NCBI GenBank assembly: GCA_002719335.1
Contig: PBHE01000008.1
Coordinates: 1-64,000, forward strand
DNA: 64,000 bases
Direction: 5' to 3'
Origin: Acidimicrobiaceae bacterium
Lineage (GTDB): Bacteria; Actinomycetota; Acidimicrobiia; Acidimicrobiales; Poriferisodalaceae
The first letter of the stretch is position 1. Each line of letters begins with the position of its first letter. Both the position numbers and the translations under genes were made by a program. Below the pieces are notes generated by a model. That model made no database searches, had not been told where the DNA came from, and was given only the letters and a program-made list of their open reading frames with translations. Positions 7,796 to 17,038 of this stretch are shown piece after piece.

Positions 7796-8572
7796 TTAAC
7801 GACCCTTCCATTGTGGGGGTCGCTTTTCGGCGAACGCAACGGGGCCTTCGACATAGTCCTCGCTTTTTGTCATATCTATCACAGCTTCATATTTGCCTTC
7901 GTGCGCGGCACGCACGCCAGCTTGGTCGAGTCCCTGCATTGCAGCCTGCTTGGTAGCTCGGATTGACATTGGCGAACATTCCAAAATCATCTCCGCCCAG
8001 CGACGTGCCTCGCTGAGAGCTTCTCCTTCAGGCGTCACCGCGGTAACGAACCCCAACTCATAGCCCTCTTGTGCGTACACATGGCGTCCAGTGAGCATCA
8101 TGCCCATGGCGCGCTTGAGACCAATTTGGCGTGGAAGGCGGTGCACGCCAGCAGCTAGCGCAGCGAGCCCGACCGTGGGTTCGGGAAGCGCCATGCGCGC
8201 ATTTTCGCTCGCGATGATCATGTCGCAGGCCAACGCTATTTCGAAGCCTCCACCCATCGCTACGCCGTTGACTGCTGCGATTACTGGTTTGTCAAGGTCC
8301 CAGCGTGAGGTAAGACCACCAAAGCCGCTAGAAGGCATCGCGGATCGGTCTCCGCCTTCGGCCTGATAGCGCAGGTCATTGCCCGCGCTAAAAGCGCGGT
8401 CACCAGAGCCGGTAACGATCGCCACCCAGAGGTTCGGGTCGTTTTGGAACTCGTCAAAAAGTTCTGCCATTTCCGCATTGCCTGGCGGGTGGAGCGCGTT
8501 CATTCGTTCAGGTCGGTTGATGGTGACGGTAAATATTCGACCGTCACGTTCTGCATAACAGGAGTCAGCCAT
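7796..8572 (-). CDS. Enoyl-CoA hydratase/isomerase family protein
   Basis: This is a 258-residue crotonase. The oxyanion-hole segments are AFSAGNDLRYQ and AAVNGVAMGGGFEIALACDMIIAS, and the catalytic region contains LPEPTVGLAALAAGVHRLPRQIG. In ordinary hydratases two Glu residues act as acid and base. Here one Glu lies in PEPTVG and the first position is less clear, so it could be a hydratase, isomerase or another crotonase. It opens the operon with the thiol dioxygenase and rhodanese genes. Confidence 0.9.
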   Translation of the reverse strand: MADSCYAERDGRIFTVTINRPERMNALHPPGNAEMAELFDEFQNDPNLWVAIVTGSGDRAFSAGNDLRYQAEGGDRSAMPSSGFGGLTSRWDLDKPVIAAVNGVAMGGGFEIALACDMIIASENARMALPEPTVGLAALAAGVHRLPRQIGLKRAMGMMLTGRHVYAQEGYELGFVTAVTPEGEALSEARRWAEMILECSPMSIRATKQAAMQGLDQAGVRAAHEGKYEAVIDMTKSEDYVEGPVAFAEKRPPQWKGR

Positions 8573-8681
8573 AGCCAGAAGTTAGCTCGCGACTCTTCGT
8601 GGTCGCCCAAACTTCGTTCCGTAACGCTCCATTGAGTCGCCCATCGGGCGGTGGGTTCGTCAGGACTTCCTTTAGCGCGCG

Positions 8682-8715
8682 ACAAACGGCGAGCCCTTGG
8701 GGGCTCGCCGTTTGT
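8682..8715 (-). terminator. Strong hairpin downstream of tRNA-Tyr
   Basis: A perfect 15-bp inverted repeat (ACAAACGGCGAGCCC and its complement) surrounds a 4-nt loop. Read on the minus strand the stem ends in TTTGT. It begins three bases after the tRNA-Tyr 3' end, so it most likely ends that transcript. It is the clearest terminator in the window. Confidence 0.8.
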
Positions 8716-8717
8716 TG

Positions 8718-8800
8718 TGGGCCGGGGAGGATTCGAACCTCCGTAGGTGTGAACCGACGGGTTTACAGCCCGTTCCCTTTGGCCGCTCGGGCACCGACCC
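8718..8800 (-). tRNA. tRNA-Tyr (anticodon GTA)
   Basis: An 83-nt class II tRNA is read on the minus strand. Acceptor GGGTCGG pairs with CCGGCCC (one G-U), the D arm is GCCCGAGCGGCCAAAGGG, the anticodon loop is CTGTAAA, and a long variable arm precedes the T arm GGAGGTTCGAATCCTCC. The GTA anticodon and extra arm identify bacterial tRNA-Tyr. Confidence 0.95.
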
Positions 8801-8897
8801 AACGGCGGACACGTTATCGGTTCACTTTGCTTGCCCCAAAGAACGTCGCCGGTGAATGTGGTGTCAGCGAAGGTCACGGGTCGATATATTTCGCATC

Positions 8898-9386
8898 ATG
8901 TCTTCATTCGATGTGGTTTCTCAAATTGACATGCAGGAAGTTCGTAATGCCGTGGATCAGGCTGCTAGGGAGGTCAGCACCCGCTATGACTTCAAGGGCA
9001 CCGGTTCTGGCGTAACTCTGAGCGACGCTGGCATCGCTCTTGCTAGCAATAGCGAGGATCGTTTGAATGCTCTCAGACAAGTACTTGAAGAAAAACTCGT
9101 GAGGCGTAAGGTCAGCCTCAAGGCGGTCAGCTACGGCGATGTCGAGGAGGCGTCGGGTGCCACTGTTCGACAACTCGCGATACTCCAGGCAGGCATTAGT
9201 TCCGACAAAGCCAAAGAGTTAAACAAATTCATCAAGGGTTTAGGAGTTAAGGGCGTGCAGTCTCAAACTCAAGGTGATCAGTTGCGCGTGATGTCGAAGA
9301 AGCGGGATCACTTGCAGACCGTGATAGGTGAACTTAAAGACGCCGAATTTGGTATCGCACTCCAGTTCGAAAACTTTCGGGACTGA
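8898..9386 (+). CDS. YajQ-family nucleotide-binding protein
   Basis: The 162-residue protein has the two-RRM-like YajQ fold: MSSFDVVSQIDMQEVRNAVDQAAREVSTRYDFKG at the N-terminus and KELNKFIKGLGVKGVQSQTQGDQLRVMSKKRDHLQTVI in the second half. Family members bind nucleic acid or nucleotides, and some bind cyclic di-GMP. The function in actinobacteria is not established. I chose the ATG before SSFDVV because the family begins there. It is convergent with htpX, one base apart. Confidence 0.93.
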   Translation: MSSFDVVSQIDMQEVRNAVDQAAREVSTRYDFKGTGSGVTLSDAGIALASNSEDRLNALRQVLEEKLVRRKVSLKAVSYGDVEEASGATVRQLAILQAGISSDKAKELNKFIKGLGVKGVQSQTQGDQLRVMSKKRDHLQTVIGELKDAEFGIALQFENFRD

Positions 9387-9387
9387 T

Positions 9388-10242
9388 CTAGAGAGCTTCC
9401 TGCCAGCTTCCATTCCGCAGGCGGGCGATTCGTTTAGCCATGGGTGGGTGGGTCGTGAAAAGGTTCCGGAATGCCATCTTCCGCCCAGCCAATGGATTCA
9501 CTATGTACATCTGCGCCTGGTTTGCGTTGGCAAGACTGGGGATTGACTGGCTCGCCACATCCAATTTTTCAAGGGCAGCAGCAAGGGGTTCGCCGTCACC
9601 GATCATCCGGGCGGCGGTGCGGTCAGCTTGAAATTCTCGACTGCGGCTGATGGCCATTTGGATCAGCGCAGCGGCAATTGGAGCGACAATAATTAGAAGC
9701 AGGTCAACCATTAGGTTGCGATCTCGGTTGCGATTACCACCACCAAAAATCATGGCGAATTGTGCGATGTTTGCGACGAAGGTGATGGCCATTGCGATAG
9801 CTGCAGCAACCGACCCGATAAGGATGTCTCGGTTCTTTATGTGAGCCATTTCGTGGGCGAGTACGCCTCGAATTTGATCCCATGAAAGGTGTTGAGTGAG
9901 GCCCTCGGTGATGCAGACCGCCGCGTTTGCTGGGTTGCGTCCGGTAGCAAAGGCGTTCGGCTGTGGGTCAGGGCTGACATAGATACGAGGCATTGGCTGA
10001 CCGGATAGTTCGGACAGCTCACGCATGATTGACCGATATTCAGGTAATTGGCCTTCTCCGACTTCGACGGCGCGAGCCGATCGGATGGCGAGCTTGTCGC
10101 TCATCCAATAGCTGCCGCCCACCATGGCAAGCGCCAGAAACAGTCCGATCATCAACCCACCTGAACCCCAGAAGCTCGCGATGAACATGATGAGAGCCCC
10201 CATCAAGGCCAGCAACATGGTGGTTTTGAGGGTGTTTTTCAT
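9388..10242 (-). CDS. htpX: HtpX-type membrane zinc metalloprotease
   Basis: The protein has about 284 residues with two N-terminal membrane helices (about 8-25 and 29-46), the zinc motif HEMAH at 130-134 and the third ligand in REFQADRTAA. Two further hydrophobic stretches lie between. HtpX degrades damaged membrane proteins in quality control. The start at MKNTLKTTM is preferred because GGAGGG lies six bases ahead; an ATG five codons upstream falls inside that ribosome binding site. Confidence 0.93.
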   Translation of the reverse strand: MKNTLKTTMLLALMGALIMFIASFWGSGGLMIGLFLALAMVGGSYWMSDKLAIRSARAVEVGEGQLPEYRSIMRELSELSGQPMPRIYVSPDPQPNAFATGRNPANAAVCITEGLTQHLSWDQIRGVLAHEMAHIKNRDILIGSVAAAIAMAITFVANIAQFAMIFGGGNRNRDRNLMVDLLLIIVAPIAAALIQMAISRSREFQADRTAARMIGDGEPLAAALEKLDVASQSIPSLANANQAQMYIVNPLAGRKMAFRNLFTTHPPMAKRIARLRNGSWQEAL

Positions 10243-10324
10243 GGGATTTCCCTCCATGGTCGGTGCTTACCCCTAAACGTATCGGCTTCACCGAGCAAAG
10301 CTCTTGCCGCGCTGACATCGTGAT

Positions 10325-10816
10325 TTAGTGCGGGTGATAGCCGCTGTCGAGGAACACAGTCGGGACATCTTGAGTTCGATACATGCGCACATTGCGCATG
10401 TCATCGTCGATCGCGAGAACCGGATTGAACCCTCGGTGACGAAGGGTCTTCGTTTCGTCACGTTTGAACCCCGGCGATGCTTGAAAATCGCCTAACGGGC
10501 GCATGATTAGGAGGTCATATCTAATCCGGTTGTCTTGAAGCCAGTCCAACGTGGGCTTTTGAATCCAGGTGGGGCGCGAAGTCAACAGCACGATCATCAA
10601 TTCCGGAGCAAGAAGCTCGAGGAGTATTTTGTTTTCTTCGAAAACTCCATCTGCTCCGCACTCGGCGAAGAATCCATCCCAGTCGCGCCAGGGTGGGTCC
10701 AAGAAATGCTGCCGATGGCCGGCGTCGGCAAGCACACCGTCGATATCGACGATCGCACAGTCCCCTGGTTGCCCTGGGGTGTGCCTCCATTGCCAATGAT
10801 GAGGGGTGGAACTCAT
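10325..10816 (-). CDS. HAD-superfamily phosphatase, polynucleotide-kinase 3'-phosphatase-like
   Basis: The 163-residue protein has HAD motif I as DIDGVLAD (about residues 24-31), a motif II-like LLTSRPTW, and an acidic motif IV-like region LAIDDDMRNVRMY. The compact size and the layout (DWLQDNRIRYDLLIMRPLGD) resemble the phosphatase domain of T4 Pnk and related stand-alone HADs. It lies 17 bp downstream of acsA on the same strand. Substrate unknown. Confidence 0.75.
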   Translation of the reverse strand: MSSTPHHWQWRHTPGQPGDCAIVDIDGVLADAGHRQHFLDPPWRDWDGFFAECGADGVFEENKILLELLAPELMIVLLTSRPTWIQKPTLDWLQDNRIRYDLLIMRPLGDFQASPGFKRDETKTLRHRGFNPVLAIDDDMRNVRMYRTQDVPTVFLDSGYHPH

Positions 10817-10833
10817 GTAGTCGAGAGCAGAAG

Positions 10834-12825
10834 TCAGTCCTCCTGCGGTGTCTCTGCAGCGCGAACACGGATCTCGTCCACGACGCTAGCGTCGGCGAGG
10901 GTGGTCGTATCTCCAAGCTGTCGCCCCTCAGCAACATCGCGAAGAAGTCGTCGCATGATTTTTCCTGAGCGGGTTTTGGGTAAGTCGGGCACCAAAACTA
11001 CGGCTTTGGGCCGAGCAATTGCGCCGAGTTTTGTGGCGACATGCTGTCTGATTTCTTCTCGCAATTCATCGCTTGGCTCATTGCCGCCCCGCAAGATGCA
11101 GTAGCCCACGATGGCCTGTCCGGTGGTGTCGTCGGTAGCGCCCACCACTGCTGCTTCCGCTACGGAGGAGTGATCAACAAGTGCGGATTCAACTTCGGTA
11201 GTGGAAATCCGATGGCCCGACACATTCATCACGTCGTCGACTCGACCGAGAAGCCAGAGATACCCGTCGTCATCGATTTTGGCCCCGTCGCCAGCAAAAT
11301 AACGTCCGGGGTACGTGGACCAATACGTTTCCTTGTAACGATCCGGGTCGCCCCAGATCCCACGAAGCATCGACGGCCAAGGTTCGGTGATAGTCAGGTA
11401 GCCGCCTCCCTTTTCGACCTTGTCCCCGTTGTCGTCTACCACTTCTACGACCACACCAGGGATGGCGTGGGTAGCTGATCCGGGTTTGGTTGTGGTGACA
11501 CCCGGCATCGGTGTGATCATGTGGCCACCAGTTTCGGTTTGCCACCAAGTGTCAACGATGGGGCACTGTTCACCGCCAATGTGTTTGTGGTACCACATCC
11601 AAGCTTCCGGGTTGATGGGTTCGCCAACTGTTCCGAGGACTCGAAGACTTGATAAATCACTTCGTTCTACCTCTTCGTCACCCCATTTCATGAACGTCCG
11701 AATAGCGGTGGGAGCCGTGTAGAGCTGGGTCACGCCGTACCGCTGGATGATGTCCCACAGACGGTCTTTGGGCCAGTCTGCTCTGGCGCCTTCCCGGAAC
11801 TCTGGACGCGGAGTGTCAGGCGTTCCTTCGTACATCACAGAGGTGGCACCGTTAGCGAGAGGGCCGTAGACGATGTAGCTGTGTCCTGTCACCCACCCGA
11901 TATCGGCGGCACACCAGTAAATATCCGACTCGGGCTGCAGGTCGAAGATGTATTTGTGCGTGAAAGCCACTTGGGTCAAATAGCCGCCCGTCGTGTGCAT
12001 TATGCCCTTTGGTTTCGCGGTTGTACCTGAGGTGTACAGGAGGAAAAGCAGGTCTTCACTCTCAAGTTGTTCAGGAGGACAATCCGGTGACGCCGTCTCC
12101 ATTAGTTCGTGGTACCAGTGATCGACCGTCTCGTCCCATTCGACGTCTTGGCCAGTGCGGCGAACAACAACGACGTTCTCGATAGTCGAAGTGGCAGCAA
12201 CTGATGCATCTGCAGTGTCTTTGAGGGGGAAGTGGTCACCGCGTCGGTATCCGCCATCCGCGGTGATGAGGATTTTTGCGCTTGCGTCGTCAATGCGGTC
12301 TGAAAGGGAGTCTGCAGAAAAACCGCCAAAGACGATGGAGTGTGGTGCGCCGATTCGCGCGCAGGCAAGCATCGCTACGGGAAGTTCAAGGATCATGGGC
12401 ATGTAGATGCAGACGCGGTCGCCTTTCTCGACACCCAAGTCCTTTAGGACATTCGCGAATTTCGATACTTCTTCGAGAAGTTCGCTGTAGGTAATCTTTC
12501 TTGTGTCCCCGGGTTCGCCTTCCCAATGGAACGCAACCCTGTCTCCCCGACCCGCTTCAACATGTCGGTCAAGGCAGTTGTAGGAGACGTTCAGTTTGCC
12601 TCCAATGAACCATTTTGCGAAGGGTAGATCCCATTCGAGGACTGTCTCAAAGTCTTCGAACCAAGTAACTAGTTCTCGCGCTTGGCGGGCCCAGAAGCCA
12701 AGCCGGTCAGCGTCGGCTTCTTCGTACAAACTTCGATCCGCGATGACGGCGTTAGCTCGAAAATGTTCCGGGGGAGGGAAGGTACGGTCCTCGACGTAGT
12801 AGTCCTCAATTGTTGGTTTCGACAT
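10834..12825 (-). CDS. acsA: Acetyl-CoA synthetase
   Basis: The 663-residue enzyme belongs to the acetate-CoA ligase family. Evidence: [16 protein letters not shown], the A3 loop [47 protein letters not shown] and the C-terminal [15 protein letters not shown], whose Lys is the reversible acetylation site in the family. It activates acetate to acetyl-CoA via acetyl-AMP. The A3 loop has Ala where Gly is usual (TSGTTGKPKG). A GGGGGATCGAG leader precedes the ATG. It lies 90 bp behind midA and may be an independent unit. Confidence 0.96.
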   Translation of the reverse strand: MSKPTIEDYYVEDRTFPPPEHFRANAVIADRSLYEEADADRLGFWARQARELVTWFEDFETVLEWDLPFAKWFIGGKLNVSYNCLDRHVEAGRGDRVAFHWEGEPGDTRKITYSELLEEVSKFANVLKDLGVEKGDRVCIYMPMILELPVAMLACARIGAPHSIVFGGFSADSLSDRIDDASAKILITADGGYRRGDHFPLKDTADASVAATSTIENVVVVRRTGQDVEWDETVDHWYHELMETASPDCPPEQLESEDLLFLLYTSGTTAKPKGIMHTTGGYLTQVAFTHKYIFDLQPESDIYWCAADIGWVTGHSYIVYGPLANGATSVMYEGTPDTPRPEFREGARADWPKDRLWDIIQRYGVTQLYTAPTAIRTFMKWGDEEVERSDLSSLRVLGTVGEPINPEAWMWYHKHIGGEQCPIVDTWWQTETGGHMITPMPGVTTTKPGSATHAIPGVVVEVVDDNGDKVEKGGGYLTITEPWPSMLRGIWGDPDRYKETYWSTYPGRYFAGDGAKIDDDGYLWLLGRVDDVMNVSGHRISTTEVESALVDHSSVAEAAVVGATDDTTGQAIVGYCILRGGNEPSDELREEIRQHVATKLGAIARPKAVVLVPDLPKTRSGKIMRRLLRDVAEGRQLGDTTTLADASVVDEIRVRAAETPQED

Positions 12826-12915
12826 CTCGATCCCCCTCTGTGGAAGGCGGCCCCGCTTGGGTTCGACAGGTCGCGAGCCTAGCTCCTACCCGACTTCAGT
12901 TCGGAAGTGGCCGGC

Positions 12916-13947
12916 TTAGTCCCCTACTCGCCATTCAGCGACAAGGAATGCCCCCAGTCCTTCGCTGTCGGTCAGCGCTGCTGCTTCGTCAAGCAAAGCT
13001 CGCGCCGCTAAAGCCTTCGCAGTAGGGGCCGCGGCCGAATCGTGCCACTGCTCACGTGCCCATTCAGTCATGGCGCGAAGACCTTGTGCGAGGAGCCAGT
13101 CGCGTTGAGTAACGATTTGCGGAAAACCTGGTAATTGATCGAACGCGACATCACATGTGATGTCGCGACTGCCAGCTTCTTTATAGGGGTTGCCGGCTCG
13201 ATGGTGTTGGCTATAAGTCCGTAGCCATTCGCCCATTGGCCGTTCCGAGAAATCTGCTGTCTGTTGGAGCCCGTAGTCGAAGAGAAGCACTCTGCCGCGG
13301 TCAAGAAGATTCAACGCGCGGTTCACCCACACCGCGGCTTTGAGGTGCAAAGGCAGACACGTTCCCAGCGGGGCATTTGGAACAAGAAGCGTTGCCATGT
13401 TCTGTGCGTTTTGAGGAGCGGGGTGCCACTCGTCGAGGCCACCGTTTACGTGCAGTTCTGACCACCCTGTCGCGGTTTTTTGAACGACGCGCGGCGGAAG
13501 GTTGTCAAGAAGTTCATTAGCTAGGACCACTCCAGTAAGAGGCCCTACTGGTAAATCTTTCACAGCGGTGAGTGGTGCCTCTTCTGCGTCTAAAAAACAT
13601 GTGGCGGCGACAGAGTCGAAGGCGTCTAGGCGTTGAACTTCGGAGCGCTCCACCATCACGTAGCGAAGCGCGGCGCTGCATTGGGGAACCGAAAGGAAAA
13701 TGTCTCTACATAACGTTCCGCGACCCGATCCTGCTTCAACCACGATGAACGGATCGGGGCGGTCTAGCTCCTGCCATATTCGGTCTAGATACACCGCAAT
13801 GCAACCGCCGAAGAGGGTGCTGGTTTCTGGGGAGGTAATGAAATCGCCCGCGTTTACACCGGCTTTTCCACCTTGTGTGTAGAAACCGCGGAGCCCGTAC
13901 AGGGCTTCCTCAACGAATCGATCGAATCGCATCATCGGCCCGGTCAT
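12916..13947 (-). CDS. MidA/NDUFAF7-family SAM-dependent methyltransferase
   Basis: The 343-residue protein matches the DUF185/MidA family. The N-terminus is MMRFDRFVEEALYG and GGKAGVNAGDFITSPETSTLFGGCIAVYL; the SAM-binding loop is VVEAGSGRGTLCRDI; the family-specific block is VVLANELLDNLPPRVV. The mitochondrial member NDUFAF7 symmetrically dimethylates Arg85 of NDUFS2, the NuoD homologue, during complex I assembly. Here the gene starts 25 bp after nuoN of the 11-gene complex I cluster, a context that supports a similar role (inference). GGAGAG directly abuts the first ATG, so a start four or five codons later is possible. Confidence 0.88.
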   Translation of the reverse strand: MTGPMMRFDRFVEEALYGLRGFYTQGGKAGVNAGDFITSPETSTLFGGCIAVYLDRIWQELDRPDPFIVVEAGSGRGTLCRDIFLSVPQCSAALRYVMVERSEVQRLDAFDSVAATCFLDAEEAPLTAVKDLPVGPLTGVVLANELLDNLPPRVVQKTATGWSELHVNGGLDEWHPAPQNAQNMATLLVPNAPLGTCLPLHLKAAVWVNRALNLLDRGRVLLFDYGLQQTADFSERPMGEWLRTYSQHHRAGNPYKEAGSRDITCDVAFDQLPGFPQIVTQRDWLLAQGLRAMTEWAREQWHDSAAAPTAKALAARALLDEAAALTDSEGLGAFLVAEWRVGD

Positions 13948-13972
13948 CTCTCCGGCTTTAGTCCGTGTTCCC

Positions 13973-15463
13973 TTATCCGCCTAAGGCGGATAGCACGGAG
14001 ACTTCACCAAAGTGGCCAACGAGGCCTGGTAGCACGCCGAAAGCCATCGTCGCGAGCAGCGTGACAGTGAGTGCGGCACCCAACGCGCCAGTCACAACGA
14101 TTGGCCGGTCATCGCCATCAGCTACTGGTTGGAACCACATCTGCGTCAAGACTCGCGCGTAATACGCGAACGCGATCACAGTATTGACTGCCACAACGAC
14201 AGCGAGGCCTGCCGCCCATCCCCCACCCGCATCTAAGAGCGCTCGGAACAGACCAAATTTGGCGAACCAGCCACCCGCTGGCGGGATACCTGCGAGCGCT
14301 GCAAGGAAAACGGTCATCGCCACGGCGAGGCCTGGCGCGTATCGGAACAATCCTCCATAGCTGTCGATTTCGCCGGACCGGGTTTTGCGGGCTACGGCTA
14401 ACACGACGGTGAAAGCACCCAGATTCATGAATGCATAGATGGCAAGGTAAATGACCACTGCCTCGATGGCTCGTGCCGGGGCATCAGCAGCTACGGCGAA
14501 CGGAACCAACATAAATCCACCCTGAGCGATGCCTGAGTATGCAAGGAGCCGAACAATGTTGGTCTGGCGGAGCGCTATGAGGTTGCCAACAGTCATCGTC
14601 AGCGCTGAAATCACCCAAAAGAACGGTTGGATGACATCCTCCCGACCAAGGAAGGCAACAAAGACAAGCTGGATGAGTGCGACCATTCCTGCAGTCTTTG
14701 ACGCGACGGCCAAGAACGCGGTCACTGGCGTTGGAGCGCCCTCATATGTATCGGGAGCCCATGTGTGGAAGGGGACTGCGGAAACTTTGAAGGCGAACCC
14801 AATCAACACAAACAGAATGCCAAGAACGGCAACGGGGTTAGACGGGCCTGACCCCAATTCTTGTGCGATGGCGTCAAAGCTGGTGGCACCGGCCAGGCCA
14901 TAGACGAGAGACATTCCGTAGAGCATCACCGCTGAGGCAAAAACGCCCATCAGGTAGTACTTGAGGCCCGCTTCGTTGGAACGCGGACCTCCTTTACGCC
15001 AAGCGGCCAGCATGTACGCCGGGATCGAGAGGAGTTCGAGCGCGACGAAGACGCTAATCAAGTCTCGTGAACTACTCATCATCACCATGCCGAGTAGCGA
15101 TGTGAGCATCAAGGTGTAGTACTCGTTTTCGTAATAATCGCCGTCGCGGATGTAGTCGACTGACATCAGCACGACGACATATCCAGATATGAGGAATAGG
15201 GCTTTCAGCACTAGTGAGAAGTCGTCAACGACATAGGCGCCGCCGAACATTGAGCGTTCTGTGCCATCTACCGCCAGGGTCAAAATGGGGACAAGGGTGG
15301 CTAGTAATCCCATGCCGGCCAGGGTCGGCATCGCCTGCTTGGACCGTTCATCCCAGATGATGTCGACGATGGTGATAAGTGTCCCGAACGCAAGAAGGGT
15401 TAACTCGGGTGCCAGGGCATGCCAGTCGAGTGACGGCCGAGTGAAGGCGAGCAGGACATCCAT
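13973..15463 (-). CDS. nuoN: Complex I subunit N (Nuo1)
   Basis: This 496-residue antiporter-like subunit has about 14 membrane helices. The proton-path residues are present: Glu in SVFVALELLSIPAYMLA and Lys in GFAFKVSAVPFHTWAPDTYEGAPTPV. It belongs to the 11-gene cluster without nuoEFG. It starts two bases after nuoM stops and is followed closely by the methyltransferase gene. Confidence 0.95.
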   Translation of the reverse strand: MDVLLAFTRPSLDWHALAPELTLLAFGTLITIVDIIWDERSKQAMPTLAGMGLLATLVPILTLAVDGTERSMFGGAYVVDDFSLVLKALFLISGYVVVLMSVDYIRDGDYYENEYYTLMLTSLLGMVMMSSSRDLISVFVALELLSIPAYMLAAWRKGGPRSNEAGLKYYLMGVFASAVMLYGMSLVYGLAGATSFDAIAQELGSGPSNPVAVLGILFVLIGFAFKVSAVPFHTWAPDTYEGAPTPVTAFLAVASKTAGMVALIQLVFVAFLGREDVIQPFFWVISALTMTVGNLIALRQTNIVRLLAYSGIAQGGFMLVPFAVAADAPARAIEAVVIYLAIYAFMNLGAFTVVLAVARKTRSGEIDSYGGLFRYAPGLAVAMTVFLAALAGIPPAGGWFAKFGLFRALLDAGGGWAAGLAVVVAVNTVIAFAYYARVLTQMWFQPVADGDDRPIVVTGALGAALTVTLLATMAFGVLPGLVGHFGEVSVLSALGG

Positions 15464-15465
15464 GA

Positions 15466-17028
15466 TCAGCCGCCGGCCACAATCGCCTCAACACTGGCGG
15501 TTATCCCGCTGACGACGTCGTCGGTCACATTGAATATCAGGTTGGGCCAGATACCAAACAGAACGATGCCTACCAGGAATGGTGTCCAGGCGATCCATTC
15601 GAGTCGGTTGACGTCCTCTATTTCATGGCCGGCGAATTCTTCTGGGGGCTCACCGAAGGCTGTGCGCTGATACAGCCATAGCAAATATCCTGCGGCGAGC
15701 ACGGTACCGACCGCGGCAATGACCATGTAGGTTCGGAAGGTTTCTTCGGGCAGGCCCGCCCCGGGGTTATACGCGGACAGAATCGCGGGGAATTCGCCCC
15801 AGAAACCAGCAAGGCCGGGTAGGCCCAGGGAAGCCATGGTCGCGAATCCGAGGATCCAACCCATCCGCGGCACTGATTTGAGGAGACCACCGAGCCGAGA
15901 AATTTCCAAGGTGTGAAATCGCTCTTTCACTGAGCCAGCGAGGAAGAAGAGCATCCCTGTGATCAAACCGTGTGCGACCATTCCAAAGACCGCTGCGTTT
16001 ATTCCGAAGTCAGTCAATGTTGCTATGCCAAGCATCACGAAGCCCATGTGCGCTACAGAAGAGAACGCTATGAGACGTTTCATGTCGGTCTGCGCGAGAC
16101 AAGCCAGTGCTCCGTAGATGATGCCGATCACTGCGAGTAGCCCTATCCAGGGAGCCCATGAGACGGCGCCTTCGGGCAGGAACGGGATAGCTATCCGAAC
16201 GAATCCGTAGGTGCCCAACTTGAGGAGCACCGCAGCAAGGATGACAGATCCAACGGTCGGAGCTTGAGTATGAGCATCCGGCAGCCATGTATGGAACGGG
16301 AACATTGGAACTTTGATACCGAAGCCCATGAAAAGACCTGCGAAGATCCATACCTGTGTGTTCTTTATGATTCCTACGCCCGCGACATCGCTCAGGACCC
16401 TCATATCGAAGGTGTGTAGCAACTCACCTGACGAGTCTTTCGAGAGGAAGAACAGCGCCAGGAAGCTGATGATCATGAGAGCTGAACCGAACAATGTATA
16501 GAGGAAGAATTTGAGTGATGCGTAGCGACGCTCCTCTCCGCCCCAGACGCCGATTAGGAAGTACATCGGGAGCAGAACGACTTCAAAGAAGACGAAGAAG
16601 AGAATCATGTCTTGTGCAACGAACGTGCCGTTCATTCCGGTCGACAGAATCAGCAACAGTATGAAGAATGCTTTAGTGTTGCCCGGTTCAGGAACGTGAT
16701 TCCAGCTGTAGATGAGACACAATGGCACTACTACCAATGACAGGAGCAGCAACGGCAATGAAAGCCCGTCCAGTCCGACGATGTACCTGCTGTTGATGAC
16801 GTCGATCCAACCCTTGTCGACAACAAATTGAAGATCGCCTGCGGCGCCGTAATCGAATTGGAACGCCGAGTAGACCCCGACGATGAGCGCTACTAGCGAC
16901 GAGCCGAGCGCGACCAGTTTCAGCTCCGCTTCGTAGGCTTTGGGGATCATCATGATGACTAGTGCGCCTACCAAGGGCAGGAACACGGCCAGGCTCAAGA
17001 CCCAAGTATCAAATCCTGTGGCTTCCAC
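15466..17028 (-). CDS. nuoM: Complex I subunit M (Nuo1)
   Basis: This 520-residue antiporter-like membrane subunit carries Glu in ILFFVFFEVVLLPMYFLIGVWGG and Lys in GFGIKVPMFPFHTWLPDAHTQAPT, the conserved proton-translocation residues. TDMKRLIAFSSVAHMGFVMLG is another family block. It lies between nuoL and nuoN with spacings of 10 and 2 bp, consistent with one transcript. Confidence 0.96.
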   Translation of the reverse strand: MEATGFDTWVLSLAVFLPLVGALVIMMIPKAYEAELKLVALGSSLVALIVGVYSAFQFDYGAAGDLQFVVDKGWIDVINSRYIVGLDGLSLPLLLLSLVVVPLCLIYSWNHVPEPGNTKAFFILLLILSTGMNGTFVAQDMILFFVFFEVVLLPMYFLIGVWGGEERRYASLKFFLYTLFGSALMIISFLALFFLSKDSSGELLHTFDMRVLSDVAGVGIIKNTQVWIFAGLFMGFGIKVPMFPFHTWLPDAHTQAPTVGSVILAAVLLKLGTYGFVRIAIPFLPEGAVSWAPWIGLLAVIGIIYGALACLAQTDMKRLIAFSSVAHMGFVMLGIATLTDFGINAAVFGMVAHGLITGMLFFLAGSVKERFHTLEISRLGGLLKSVPRMGWILGFATMASLGLPGLAGFWGEFPAILSAYNPGAGLPEETFRTYMVIAAVGTVLAAGYLLWLYQRTAFGEPPEEFAGHEIEDVNRLEWIAWTPFLVGIVLFGIWPNLIFNVTDDVVSGITASVEAIVAGG

Positions 17029-17038
17029 TCTGCTGCTC

